Below are positions 11,070 through 21,984 of a stretch of DNA of 64,000 nucleotides, in pieces (position 1 is the stretch's first letter; each line of letters begins with the position of its first letter). The stretch is taken from positions 53,980,954 to 54,044,953 of the forward strand of contig CM056742.1 in the NCBI GenBank assembly GCA_029851415.1, read 5' to 3'. The notes beneath the pieces were generated by a model, which had not been told where the DNA came from, did no database searches, and worked only from the letters and a program-made list of their open reading frames with translations. This DNA comes from Eretmocerus hayati. Lineage: Eukaryota > Arthropoda > Insecta > Hymenoptera > Aphelinidae. A program made the translations under genes and the position numbers.

Positions 11070-14000
11070 GCAGGCAGAAGACACGGATCTCCACTCCCCC
11101 ACATATCTCGGAGGATGAGAGCCGAACGGATTGTGAACGGTTAGACGGGTAGGGACGGGTGCGCATTCCCCTACTTACCCCGCGAGATTCGAGCCACACG
11201 GGTAGTGAACGAGGCAACGGGTAGACACAGGCGACCGCCTGTCTTCGATTTGGCTTCATTCCGGTTTCACGGGTAGAGAACGGGCAGACGGATAGACACG
11301 GGGATTCACTCCCACACCTATCTCGCAACATTCGAGCCACACGGGTGGTGAACGGGCAGACGGGTAGATACGGGCAATCTTCCGTCTTCGATTCGGCTTC
11401 ATCCCAGTCTTACGGGTCGTGGACGGGCAGACGGGTGGATAGGGGCAATCACCTGTCTTCAATTTGGCTCCATATGGTTTCACGTGTGGAGAACGGGCGG
11501 ACGGGTAGACGTGGGGATTCACTCTCGCGCCTATCTAGCGAAAATCGAGCCACACGGGTCGTGAACGGGCAGCCGGGTAGATATGGGCAATCTTCCGTCT
11601 TTGATTCGGCTTCATCCCTGTCTTACGGGTCGTGGACGGGCAGACGGGTAGATAGGGGCAATCACCTGTCTTCAATTCGGCTCCAATCTGGTTTTATGGG
11701 TGTAGAACGGGCAGACGGGTAGACAAGGGTATCAACTCCCCTACGTATCTCGCAAGATCCGAGCCACACGGGTAGTGAACGGGCAAACGGGTAGACACAG
11801 GCGATCGCCTGTCTTCGATTTGGCTTCATTCCGGTTTCACGGGTAGAGAACGGGGAGACGGATAGACACGGGGATTGACTCACACACCTATCTCGCAAAA
11901 TTCGAGCCGCATGGGCTGTGAACGGGCAGATGGGTAGATACGAGCAATCATCCGTCTTTGATTCGGCTTCATTCCAGTCTTACGGGTCACGAACGGGCAG
12001 ACGGGTGGACACGGGGATTCACTGCCCCGCCTATCTCGCAAAATTCGAGCCACACGGGCTGTCAACGGGCGGACGAGTAGATACGGGCAATCTTCCGTCT
12101 CCGGTTCGGCTTCATTCCAGTCTTACGTGTCATGAACGCTCAGACGGTTGGACGCGGGGATTGACTCTCCCGCCTATGTCACAAAATTTGAACCACACGG
12201 GTCGTGGACGGGCAGTCGGGTAGACACGGGTATTATCTCCCCTACGTATCTCGCAAGATGCGAGTCTTACGGGTTGTGAACGGGATTACGGGTAGATACG
12301 GGCAATCATCCGTCTTTGATTCGGCTTCATCCCAGTCTTACGGGTCGTGGACGGGCAGACGGGTAGATACGGGGATTCACTCCCCCGTCCATCTCGCAAA
12401 ATTCGAGTCACACGGGCTGTGAACGGGCAGACGGGTGGATACGGGCAATCACCTATCTTTGATTTGGCTCTATTCTGGTTCCACGGGTAGAGAACGGGCA
12501 GACGGGTAGACACGGGGATTCACTCCCCCGCCTGTCTCGCAAAATTCGAGGCACACGGTCTGTGAACGGGCAGACGGGTAGATACGGGCAATCTTCCATC
12601 TTTGATCCGGCTCCATCCCAATCTTACGGGTAGATATCGGGCAGACGGCTAGACACGGGTATTAACTCCCCTACGTATCTCGCAAGATCCGAGTCTTACG
12701 GGTTGTGAACGGGCAGACGGGTAGATACTGTCAATCATCGTCTTTGATTCGGCTTCATCCCAGTCTTACGGGTAGAGGACGGGCAGACGGCTAGACACGG
12801 GTATTAACTCCCCTACGTATCTCGCAAGATCCGAGACTCACGGGTTGTGAACGGGCAGATACGGTCAATCACCCGTCTTTGATTCGGCTTCATTTCAAGC
12901 TTACGGGTCATGAACGGGCAGACGGGTGGACACGGGCATTCTTTTTTCCGCCTATCTCGCAAAATTTGAGCCACACGGGTTGTGAACGGGCAGACGGGTA
13001 GATACGGGCAACCTTCCGTCTTTGATTCGGCTTCATCCCAGTCTTACGGGTCGTGGACGGGCAGACGGGTAGATAGGGGCAATCACCTGTCTTCAATTTG
13101 GCTCCATATGGTTTCACGGGTAGAGAACGGGCAGACGGGTAGACACGGGGATTCACTCTCCCGCCTGTCTCGCAAAATTCGAGTCACACGGGCTGTGAAC
13201 GGGCAGACGGGTGGATACGGGCAATCACCTATCTTTGATTTGGCTCCATTCTGGTTCCACGGGTAGAGAACGGGCAGACGGGTAGACACGGGGATTCACT
13301 CTCCCGCCTGTCTCGCAAAATTCGAGGCACACGGTCTGTGAACGGGCAGACGGGTAGATACGGGAATCTTCCGTCTTTGATTCGGCTTCATCCCAGTCTT
13401 ACGGGTCGTGGACAGGCAGACGGGTAGATGTGGGCAATCACCTGTCTTCAATTTGGCTCCATATGGTTTCACGGGTAGAGAACGGGCGGACGGGTAGACA
13501 TGGGGATTCACTCTCGCGCCTATCTCGCGAAAATCGAGCCACACGGGTCGTGAACGGGCAGCCGGGTAGATACGAGCAATCTTCCGTCTTTGATTCGGCT
13601 TCATCCCTGTCTTACGGGTCGTGGACGGGCAGACGGGTAGATAGGGGCAATCACCTGTCTTCAATTCGGCTCCAGTCTGGTTTCACGGGTGTAGAACGGG
13701 CAGACGGGTAGACAAGGGTATCAACTCCCCTACGTATCTCACAAGATCCGAGCCACACGGGTAGTGAACGGGCGAACGGGTAGACACAGGCGATCGCCTG
13801 TCTTCGATTTGCCTCCATTCCGGTTTCACGGGTAGAGAACGGGGAGACGGATAGACACGGGGATTGACTCACACACCTATCTCGCAAAATTCGAGTCACA
13901 CGGGCTGTGAATGGGCGGACGGGTAGATACGGGCAATCATCCGCCTTTGATTCGGCTTCATTCCAGTCTTACGGGTCACGAACGGGCAGACGGGTGGACA

Positions 14001-14800
14001 CGGGGATTCACTGCCCCGCCTATCTTGCGAAATTCGAGCCACACGGTCCGTGAACGGGCAGACGGGTAGATACGGGCAATCTTCCATCTTCGATCCGGCT
14101 CCATCCCAATCTTACGGGTAGAGAACGGGCAGACGGCTAGACACGGGTATTAACTCCCCTACGTATCTCGCAAGATCCGAGACTTACGGGTTGTGAACGG
14201 GCAGATACGGGCAATCACCCGTCTTTGATTCGGCTTCATTTCAGTCTTACGGGTCATGAACGGGCAGACGGGTAGACACGGGGATTCACTCTTTCGCCTA
14301 TCTCGCAAAATTTGAGCCACACGGGTTGTGAACGGGCAGACGGGTAGATACGGGCAATCTTCCGTCTTTGATTCGGCTTCATCCCAATCTTACGGGTCGT
14401 GGACGGGCAGACGGATAGATTCGGGCAATCACCTGTCTTCAATTTTGCTCCAATCTGGTTTTACGGGTATAGAACGGGCAGACGGGTAGACACGGGTATT
14501 AACTCCCCTACTTATCTCGCAAGATCCGAGTCTCACGGGTTGTGAACGGGCAGTCGGGTAGATACGGGCAATCTTCCGTCTTTGATTTGGCTTCATCCCA
14601 GTCTTACGGGTCGTGGAAGGGCCGACGGGTAGATACGGGCAATCACCTGTCTTCAATTCGCTCTAATCTGGTTTCACGGGTAGAGAACGGGCAGACGGGT
14701 AGACACGGGTATTAACTCCCCTACGTATCTCGCAAGATCCGAGTCCTACGGGTTGTGAACGGGCAGACGGGTAGACACGGGTCACCACCCCTATTTCCAT
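11070..14800. repeat. GC-rich minisatellite, ~72-bp monomers in ~217-bp trimers
   Basis: The core 'acgggcagacgggtag' recurs every 70-72 bp for ~3.7 kb. Three monomer types alternate: one with 'caatcttccgtctttgattcgg', one with 'caatcacctgtcttcaattt', one with 'ggattcactc...cgcctatctcgc'. Like positions are ~217 bp apart (11353 to 11570; 11421 to 11639), a higher-order trimer. Later units mix the types. Because monomers lack stops in several frames, long overlapping open frames appear on both strands; they are by-products of the repeat. Confidence 0.95.
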
Positions 14801-15517
14801 CCCCAATGTCGAAGTCGCACCGGTAGAAACGGGAAAAACTACGTGCGAACTACATTCACGGGAAGCCACGGGTGGTGAGCTTGCACCTAAACGGAGTGGC
14901 ACGAGTGCCACCCGTGCGCCACCCGTTGAGCTTGCATAGAGCACAAACCCAGCACGGGCAGCTCACGAGAACGCACGTATATCACCCGATTCCCGTCTAT
15001 TTTACACGGGTTCCTGTACGTGAGCGCTGCCTATATCCACTTTCGATTACGAAAGTTCACAATGGATATCGAACAAACATGACGCCAAAAAACTCCAATC
15101 GAACGTACGATGACCGATTATGGCCGAAACGATAATTTGGTTCTAAAAGTAGAATATATTTTCTTTAACAATCATTTCATCATTTGACTCTTTCTGATGA
15201 CGAGTTTGGAGCAGACCTGCCCTTTCTCAGGTAAAAGGGCATTGATTTTGATGAATGAGCTTGCGAGGGTCAATGAGATGATGATTCCCGATGTATCACG
15301 TGAATCATGCGCAAACACCGCTGTATTGCGAGGCGCTACTTGAAATGATCAAATCTTCGATGACTTTTGATGCATCTGAAGTTCCGGACGTTCGTGACGA
15401 ACGAAATTCGGAATTTTTGAAATTTTGATGTTTAGCCCTGGGGATTCATCAAGAGGGTGGATTTATCGCAGTAAACGATAATGAACACTCGTGAGACTTT
15501 GCAGAAGTGAATAATAC
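14800..15517. other. Spacer with degenerate CACGGGT words
   Basis: From 14800 to about 15010 the sequence still has scattered 'cacggg' words and a palindromic stretch around 14890-14935 (gtggcacgagtgccac). From 15010 to the LTR edge it is AT-rich with no gene. The five bases before the LTR are 'aatac'; the matching flank would lie beyond the window. Confidence 0.4.
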
Positions 15518-16607
15518 TGTCACATCGGAAGCACTTTACTTTACAGTTTATTTTGACGCCGAATTGAAATTTTTGAGTCTGGGAGTGACCCCAAGGACTC
15601 GGGAAACTTTTGTTCCCTAAAAAAATTGAACGTAGGAATGGCTCAAAAATAAAAGATTGCGGTAATAAAAAAAACACAGGAAACCTAGCTTGCGGCGAAT
15701 TCACCTCACACTTGAACCTAAAAAGCTCCTCAATAACTGGTTCTGGAAAAATAACTCTGACGATCAGTCGAGTATTTTTCCTCCCTCAGTTACTAGGAGC
15801 TACGTGAGTTCAGGTGTAATATTCTGGCACGAATCGCGCTTCACTCGCGACGCGGTTCTAGAAATATTTTCAAAAAGAATTCCACTTCACAAAGAAACTA
15901 TAAGAATGATTTTACAAAACCGATGATTTTTGAAAAATGACTAAGTATATATAAAAAAAAAACGACTTACTCTTTTGATGGTGATGTAAAAGTTTATTTC
16001 GTTGAATGTCCCTGGGCCCACTCGTTACACGATGTCGGACTCAAGGTGGGAAATCTTGGCTCCAGGTGAAAATCCTCCCCAAGATGTTGTGCCGAAATGG
16101 TAACAATCGAAATCCGGAAAGAACTATGAACTGGGGGTAGCGGGCAGGGCTGCTTGTGGTCCGAGATAGGTGGTTCAAAACTTGTTGATTGATGAAAATG
16201 ATGATGGTTGTTGCGTTGCGTGTAGAAGAGAAAAAAAAATTCTAAGTCCAGCAATTGAACGAAATAGTAACTGGAGAAAAGAGAGCTGCTCGACTGGTCT
16301 TGATGAGGTCCAGGAGCAGAGTGAAAAGCGGACTCCGGTGCAGAGACCCGATGATTTTGGGGCGGAAACTGCATTTCCCGGAGAGGGAAATCTCAACAAA
16401 AGGGCTAGATGGCGGGGTAGAATTCTACCCTGTAATTGGTGTTCATAGTCTTTTGTTAGCCCGAGCCTTAACGCCCAAAATGAAGTTAGTCTCAATAGAA
16501 AGGGCGTGGGCCCTATACATGCGTTCAGAGGGAGGGTTGGGTCTTGTAGTCTGGGGGCGGCAACATCTTAGAGAGGGGCCTGGTGGGTCGTACAACTTGG
16601 TCCCAGC

Positions 16608-16735
16608 AAGTGGCGCCACCAGTGTTAAAAGTTCGCACTAGGAAAATTTTGGGTCCTGTCAAGTGGCGCTCACTGCGTTGAAAATTGATACTACGAATAT
16701 TAGGTGTCCCGACGAGTGGCGCCCTACAGTGCTAA
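16608..16735 (-). repeat. Three primer-site-like GGCGCC motifs inside the LTR
   Basis: Three related segments at about 16608-16632, 16659-16680 and 16711-16732 read on the minus strand as (T/G)(G/A)GCGCCACT(T/C)G followed by a GGGAC or AGGAC. This resembles, imperfectly, a tRNA-Lys primer site (TGGCGCC then GGGAC). The same triplet is present in the right-hand copy (63390-63515). A more diverged relative follows the LTR edge near 62264-62285 (minus). They might be old primer sites or structured leader elements. Confidence 0.4.
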
Positions 16736-18244
16736 CAATACTTACTATCCAGACATTTTCTGGAGTATATCTTTTTGTTAAATATTTGGATGTTCAATAT
16801 TCAGCATATATATAGTCATTAAATATAGATGTTCACATTGAAATATTCGTAACACCATCCATTTTTACAGCAGCTTTTCGTTTATATTTTGGAAATCGGG
16901 AGTATATATTGATATCCTTCTTCATTCGATATCGTTTGCTGCGGTTTGCTCAGATTACAAAGATTACAGGGAGCCTCTCGCATAAATGAGGTTCTCACTC
17001 GAAAGAAAAAAAAAACGGCTAGGTTATGATTATAGGTTGTCAGAAGTGATTCAACTTTTACTGAAAAGGATAGTCTTTTCTACATTCTTTTAGCAGAGTT
17101 GAGGTTATCTTTTCAACGCAAATTGTGAATGCATACACATGACAATTATAAGGTTAAATATTGGAATATAATAGGAATCTGCGCTTAAACACACATCTAT
17201 CTTGATTTTCTCGTTTTATCAGTACATCCACTTTAAAGAATTTTTAGGCAGCAGATGCGCGCCGGCACGATGACGATTTCTAAATCCAACAAAGGGTCAT
17301 AAAGACGCGCTTTCAGATTTTGGGAAGGTTTCTTGCCTTTATCCCTGCACGCCTCTGCCTCGTAAAACTTTTCCGGGCCGCAAGACTCCCGAGGATTTTC
17401 TAACCATTAACCCAAAAAAACTCTTTCATGTCGTCGTTACTCACTTATTTGAAAAGGTCGAGGGACGGAGCTGTCGATAATAAAATTGAATTATTTTTGG
17501 GCTCAAGGCTGCATCTTTTGTTTAAGCACAGCCGTAGCTTCTTGGATCGCCGCTCAATAATCAAAAGTGCATCGCCGCTTGGGGTTTACGGCATTTTTAG
17601 TGCTCACGGGAAGTTTATTATCAATTTTAGTTTATTGGTCGGAAGTGAAATCTGGCATCCGGCGGTCCGAGCGACCTCGATCAATTGTTACTGGAAAATT
17701 TAGAAATCTTTGTCTCACGCAACTGGGCACGTAGACAATAAATACCTTTGACGGATAAACTTTTGGATGAATACGAGGGAACTTTTATTATTTTGGGAAC
17801 TACAAACTGGAATTTTTGTACAATAGACCGTGAGGCTATTCTTTTTGGAATTCTTTGTCGAGGTTAGGCCGCCAGAGTCAGGGGGTGGTAATCGGACGGG
17901 AGGGAGAAACCTGTAGTGGGAATCTAGCTAGGGCGCGGTTTCGCACGAGGGAGGTTATGATACCAAAAAAAATTGATCGTGCACGATATTGATGTGCTAT
18001 AGAGGTGCCAAGGGACATTTTTGGGCCCTTGGGACGGCATCATGATATTTTACATAGGGTTAGGCAAAAAAGGGGTGAACATTTGCGTAGTGGGATTTTC
18101 TTTCGTTGATACGCCGTGTCAGTTAGTCCATGGTCACATATGGGGGGGGGGGGTGGTAAACCCACCCACAAGGGGCGTTTTGACTCGCCGTACGCCGGGA
18201 CCAAGTATCAGGAGCGCAGGAGTATCGAGTAGGTCTACGGCTCT

Positions 18245-18400
18245 GGTCGCGCTCGAGCATAGAGTTAGAGAGAGAGACAGCTATATATACTCTCTATCTC
18301 TCTCACTTCAAGTCACGTGGCCCGGCCGTGTATGCAGACGACGCGAGGCTAGGGAACGTGTTGGCAGAGACGGGGCCCGCCGCCATCTTGAAAGGAAGCA
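18245..18400 (-). promoter_or_regulatory. U3 promoter of the giant element
   Basis: Reading leftwards: AAGATGGCGGC (YY1-like, 18390-18380), CACGTG (near 18319-18314), a GA-rich run, then TATATATAG (18289-18281). Transcription would begin ~25-30 nt further left, near 18255, leaving a ~230-bp U3 and a very long R-U5 (~2.7 kb). The order is that of a polymerase II core promoter; no initiator can be fixed by eye. Confidence 0.55.
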
Positions 18401-18482
18401 TAGGAAAGGTCGATTTAGAGATTGTGTAGGCTGGTGTGTAGACTCGGAGAGGAGAAGGGCGATGTTGCACTGTATACATGCA

Positions 18483-18496
18483 TCTTCCCTCCCCTC
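18483..18496 (-). promoter_or_regulatory. Polypurine tract before the 3' LTR
   Basis: Fourteen pyrimidines on the plus strand (tcttccctcccctc) are a purine run on the minus strand directly followed by TGCATG, the proposed LTR start. This is the expected plus-strand priming site. It lies ~0.5 kb after the last ORF. Confidence 0.55.
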
Positions 18497-18797
18497 ACCG
18501 CTCCTCTCATCACCAACCTCGCGGGGACTCGCGTGAGCCCGGCCGCTATACTTTTCAACACCACAGAGGCTTTCCTCGCGGTGTTGCCAAGTTTCAACCA
18601 TTTCGCTTCACCTGTTTTTATTTATTTTTTTTGTTTTTCAGGTAAAGAGAAATCGGGAGGGAAAAGCGGCAAATCTCGATTCCCGAGGCTAATCTTATGT
18701 CAACCTTGGGGTCGAGAGAGGTGCTTTGCGTCCGTTCTCTCTCCCGCGTACTTACTCTAAAATTTTCTCTATCGCCCTTTCTTCCTCTTTCTTAAAA

Positions 18798-18820
18798 GAT
18801 GTCGAGTGGCGCTCGACATC
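18798..18820. other. Perfect 9-bp stem with 5-nt loop
   Basis: GATGTCGAG - tggcg - CTCGACATC forms an exact hairpin in the 3' untranslated part between the last glycoprotein ORF and the polypurine tract. Its loop repeats the TGGCG word seen in the LTR primer-like motifs. Confidence 0.5.
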
Positions 18821-19001
18821 ACACCTCCAGCGTTAAACGGTTAGTTCTAGTTGATTTTTCAACTTAGAAATAAACGTATGCCTCAGCTCGGATACGCTAC
18901 AGACCGAATCCACGCAACCTTAGGGTGGACTCAGGTTATATCCGGCGACATTACGCGGCACAGTCATGGATGGGGTATGCTCTGCCAGATCGGGGTAAAC
19001 C

Positions 19002-20918
19002 TCAGGCTTGTGCGGTGGGGGGTGAGAGGGGTTCTTTTGAGGGTTGTTCGAGAACGGCCAAAGGAGTTTCGGGTGGGGAATCTTCGCGGGCTGGTTGGCA
19101 TGCTATGAGGAGGCAGTGGGCAAGAGAGCTCCAAATGGCTCCCAGCAGATGAAATGACCAACCGAACACGGAATGTAAAGTGTAACCGCGAATTATTATG
19201 TCCACGATGGCTTTAATGAGATGGAGGATCATAAAAATGGCTATAATTCCGGCGCTTGCGGTACCAAACGTCATAAAGCGACCCCACAGCTTGTTCCAAG
19301 TGGACTGTGCTAGACGGGATACGGCTTCTTCGTTCAGGAGTTTGAATAAGGAACCTTCGGCGCTAGAAACTGGTTGTCCGTGAAGTTCTCTGGCAAGGTC
19401 GTTTAAATGACCATTGCGATCCAACGGGAACATAATATGATCTCGGAGGTCGCTGAGATCTTTCAAAGTGTAAATCCCGGACGTCGCGAGACCTTCGGGA
19501 CTTACATATTTCCATGAAGATTTTGTCATGGGTTTGATCATGGTAGGGGGTTTTGCTTCGGTTGGACGTGGGAGGATCTTATACCATTGATCACCGACAA
19601 AATAATAGGTGGGGAGTAAAGTGTTGCAGGAAATTTCAGTGCCTTTTGATTTTAAAATGTGGGTACGGGGTTGTAGAAATAGGGTATGATTTTTGTGGGA
19701 TACTTGTAACTCGGCATAGCAACTAGTGCCATGTTCTACGCGAACCTCGATCGGGATGCACTTAACGACGTGAACAACTTCTCCGGTAGCTACAGCCATG
19801 TACCCGGGTCCTTTCATGAGACTGTATGCAAATTCATCGGGGGCCTGAGTCGCGATGGCCAAGAGATTCCGTATGATTTGCCTTTCTAACTCACAACGAT
19901 GCAGAATCACGTCGCGATACAGTTGAGCGTATTGGAAACGCATCCATTCTTCAACGCACACGAATTTGGAATTTACGTATGAAAACAAATCGATATTCTG
20001 TGAGTCAATCGGTTTCTGGTTGGCGAAACTCTGTCCCTTGACCGTTTCAAAAATCACTAACTTAGGATGTTCAGTTCGCATCACATTATATCCACACACA
20101 CTCTCATTCCCTTTTACAGTTAACGCAAAAGTAAAATCCTTAGAGTTGATTGAATATATAACTTCAGACACTCGATCATCATTATTTGCTAACTTATGGG
20201 CCAGACCTTCGTACAATATTCCATAACGGTTAAACCCACAGGAGTCTTGCGGAAGAGGGCTCCAGTAGGTTTGCCCTCCGGACATATCTGTACATGAACC
20301 GTCAGTAAGGGTGCACACAGTACCAGACTTTAGGATTAGCTGGTTCTTCTCGAGCCGTACGGATGCGATTTGAGTGGATAAAGTCACCGTGATTGAAGCT
20401 TGTACGAAAACATCGCTCCATGAACCGTAAGGGTCAGAATAACCAGCCCCACTACAGACACCATCGCCATCTACTCGTCCAGCTAGGAGCATAGACCGTT
20501 GGGTTGGTAGTCCGTTGGCTTTCAACCGGTCAATAACTTGATTACCGCCCAAAATCAAAGTGCCGGTACGATGTGCATCCTTACAGGTTTGTGCATTCAA
20601 TTCCTGCACGTATCCATTAGATTGCCCATGAGCCACAGCGGAACTGTGACTGAACATTGCACAACGGGTTACTGTTCTGGTAATTTCCACTTTGCATTGA
20701 TATACGTCGACCTCGTGGAACTCGTTGATCTGCAACAATTGGACGTAACGGTTGACTACGTCGACTTTAGTCTCCGGGAGGTCGCATTCATCTACGTCTA
20801 AGAAGGACAGCGTGGTCACGTTCAAGGATCGAGATCCACAGTCATATCCAATCAGGGCATCCGCTGCGGGGACTAAGGCTACTAATGATACGCACAGGGA
20901 TACGAAACCCTGAATCAT
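19002..20918 (-). CDS. Chuvirus-like envelope glycoprotein of the retroelement
   Basis: A 638-residue open frame starting at the ATG at 20918 (an upstream TTG at 20936 is not needed). It begins with a hydrophobic signal peptide, then IGYDCGSRSLNVTTLS, a cysteine-containing N-terminus I associate with chuvirus glycoproteins and their relatives captured by insect LTR elements; that is recall, not a search. Many cysteines and N-glycosylation sites follow, then hydrophobic segments near residues 545-570 and 585-606 and a Pro/Glu-rich tail of ~30 residues. A splice-acceptor-like TCTGTTGCAG ends 12 nt before the ATG (20932-20931), as for a spliced envelope mRNA. It is the last gene before the polypurine tract, the usual envelope place. 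The frame is intact. Confidence 0.65.
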   Translation of the reverse strand: MIQGFVSLCVSLVALVPAADALIGYDCGSRSLNVTTLSFLDVDECDLPETKVDVVNRYVQLLQINEFHEVDVYQCKVEITRTVTRCAMFSHSSAVAHGQSNGYVQELNAQTCKDAHRTGTLILGGNQVIDRLKANGLPTQRSMLLAGRVDGDGVCSGAGYSDPYGSWSDVFVQASITVTLSTQIASVRLEKNQLILKSGTVCTLTDGSCTDMSGGQTYWSPLPQDSCGFNRYGILYEGLAHKLANNDDRVSEVIYSINSKDFTFALTVKGNESVCGYNVMRTEHPKLVIFETVKGQSFANQKPIDSQNIDLFSYVNSKFVCVEEWMRFQYAQLYRDVILHRCELERQIIRNLLAIATQAPDEFAYSLMKGPGYMAVATGEVVHVVKCIPIEVRVEHGTSCYAELQVSHKNHTLFLQPRTHILKSKGTEISCNTLLPTYYFVGDQWYKILPRPTEAKPPTMIKPMTKSSWKYVSPEGLATSGIYTLKDLSDLRDHIMFPLDRNGHLNDLARELHGQPVSSAEGSLFKLLNEEAVSRLAQSTWNKLWGRFMTFGTASAGIIAIFMILHLIKAIVDIIIRGYTLHSVFGWSFHLLGAIWSSLAHCLLIACQPAREDSPPETPLAVLEQPSKEPLSPPTAQA

Positions 20919-21377
20919 CTTCACGCCTTTCTGCAACAGACAACAGCGTGAGCTTTCTTGACAATAGTGCCAAGAATGAGAGAAGAAAAAAAATTTTGAT
21001 TGTGTTCAAGTGTAGTGAAAATGTGGGTATTGTACCGGTCCTTCTCTCTTTTTTTTTATTATTTATATATATATATATATATTTTTTTTATACTCCGAAA
21101 ACATGAAGAAAAAAAATGAAGAATTAGGAATTTAGTGACGGATAATGAAAGGAAAGAAAAGAAAAGAAAAAGGAATAAAAATTTCGTTGACAAACTATAC
21201 TTGTCGCCAGACATCATATGCTATGTATTGTTTGTTCGTCTTCCCTCCCCCCCCCTTTTTTTAATTTCATTTTTTTTTTTTTTTTTTGAGTACGCGATTC
21301 TCTCAGTCGCGGTCCTCCCTTATGAGATAATCCTTTTTGGGCCTCATATAATAATCAGGATGAGAGCCCTGGATCAT
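20919..21377. other. Non-coding spacer with AT microsatellite
   Basis: Between two minus-strand ORFs. It holds a (TA)n run near 21062-21082, A/G-rich tracts and T/C homopolymer runs near 21245-21288; no gene is visible. Confidence 0.45.
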
Positions 21378-21773
21378 TTAGGCCCGGGCGAGAATTTTCC
21401 TGCGTCGCGATCTCCAGGGTTCCACGGATATGGCGCCCCGTACTGTATAGAGGTGTTCGCCACACAGGTGAAAGGAAATCTCGCCCCGGTATATTCGAAC
21501 ATTAAGGGTGTTCACGCCCTGATGTACTTGTAGATCCGCATATTTTGGTCGAGGGTCTTGAAATATTCCGTTATTGGGCGCGGAATTTCCCTCTATATCC
21601 GGAGATGGTCCGTGGTTGTAATTATGATACAACCATTTGAACCCGTACTGGTCGTCGTTAACGACCCAATCTTCTTTTCCACACCAATTTCGGTCGTTGT
21701 TTATTCGATTTTCCGTCCGGTGTTCTCCTAGGGATTTGAGATAATACGCCCTGGTGTTGACGTAACTTCCCAT
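21378..21773 (-). CDS. Family D accessory ORF, 131 aa
   Basis: Starts at the ATG at 21773, with an AG (CCACCAAATAG) 18 nt upstream that could be a splice acceptor. The N-terminal half is related to the 118-aa ORF at 24264-24620: both have an E-x-R-x(2-3)-EN-R-x-(N/R)-ND core, a Trp, a D-D-x-YG-x-x-WL motif and a Pro/Gly turn. The C-terminal ~50 residues differ and end in a basic stretch (RSRRRK). No known family is recognised; function unknown. It lies between the two envelope-type genes. Confidence 0.55.
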   Translation of the reverse strand: MGSYVNTRAYYLKSLGEHRTENRINNDRNWCGKEDWVVNDDQYGFKWLYHNYNHGPSPDIEGNSAPNNGIFQDPRPKYADLQVHQGVNTLNVRIYRGEISFHLCGEHLYTVRGAISVEPWRSRRRKILARA

Positions 21774-21984
21774 TTTCTTTTGTTTGACCTATTTGGTGGA
21801 AGAAGCAAATTTTTAATGCAATGTCACTAGTGAGTTGGCAACGTAATTTTGAAGAGTCAATATCTTATCGGAGGAAATTTTTGCCAGTTAGCTTTTAGTC
21901 GCGAAACGAAGATCCCATAACCTGTAAGTAAGGATAACTGCTTAGGGATAGGGGTACTGGAATCTAATTACTATTAATCAAACC

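Larger units (their letters stand above)
15518..18482 (-). mobile_element. Candidate 3' LTR (2965 bp) of the giant retroelement
   Basis: The left edge (TGTCACATCGG...) is where near-identity with the sequence from 62299 begins abruptly; the two copies match base for base, apart from ~2-3% differences and tiny indels, until the window ends (15518-17219 versus 62299-64000, same orientation). The right edge is inferred: '...ATACATGCA' at 18482 abuts a pyrimidine tract which on the minus strand is a polypurine tract followed by TG. On the minus strand the start carries a YY1-like AAGATGGCGGC (18380-18390), a CACGTG box and TATATATAG (18281-18289); AATAAA lies near 15546-15551, just inside the end. 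The left edge is well supported, the right edge less so because its partner is outside the window. Confidence 0.7.

Noticed and set aside
11256..14656. Many 60-125-aa frames in the minisatellite
   Set aside because: Created by stop-poor repeat monomers on both strands; no start context or domain.
11070..14800. CRISPR-like array
   Set aside because: Units are contiguous with no unique spacers, and the DNA is eukaryotic.
16170..16641. Open frames of 92-128 aa present in both LTR copies (also 62972-63422)
   Set aside because: They are shared only because the two LTRs are ~97-98% identical; frames overlap on both strands and have no domain.
18021..18536. 171-aa plus-strand frame in the promoter end of the LTR
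   Set aside because: Runs against the element, covers TATA and U3 signals, low-complexity composition.
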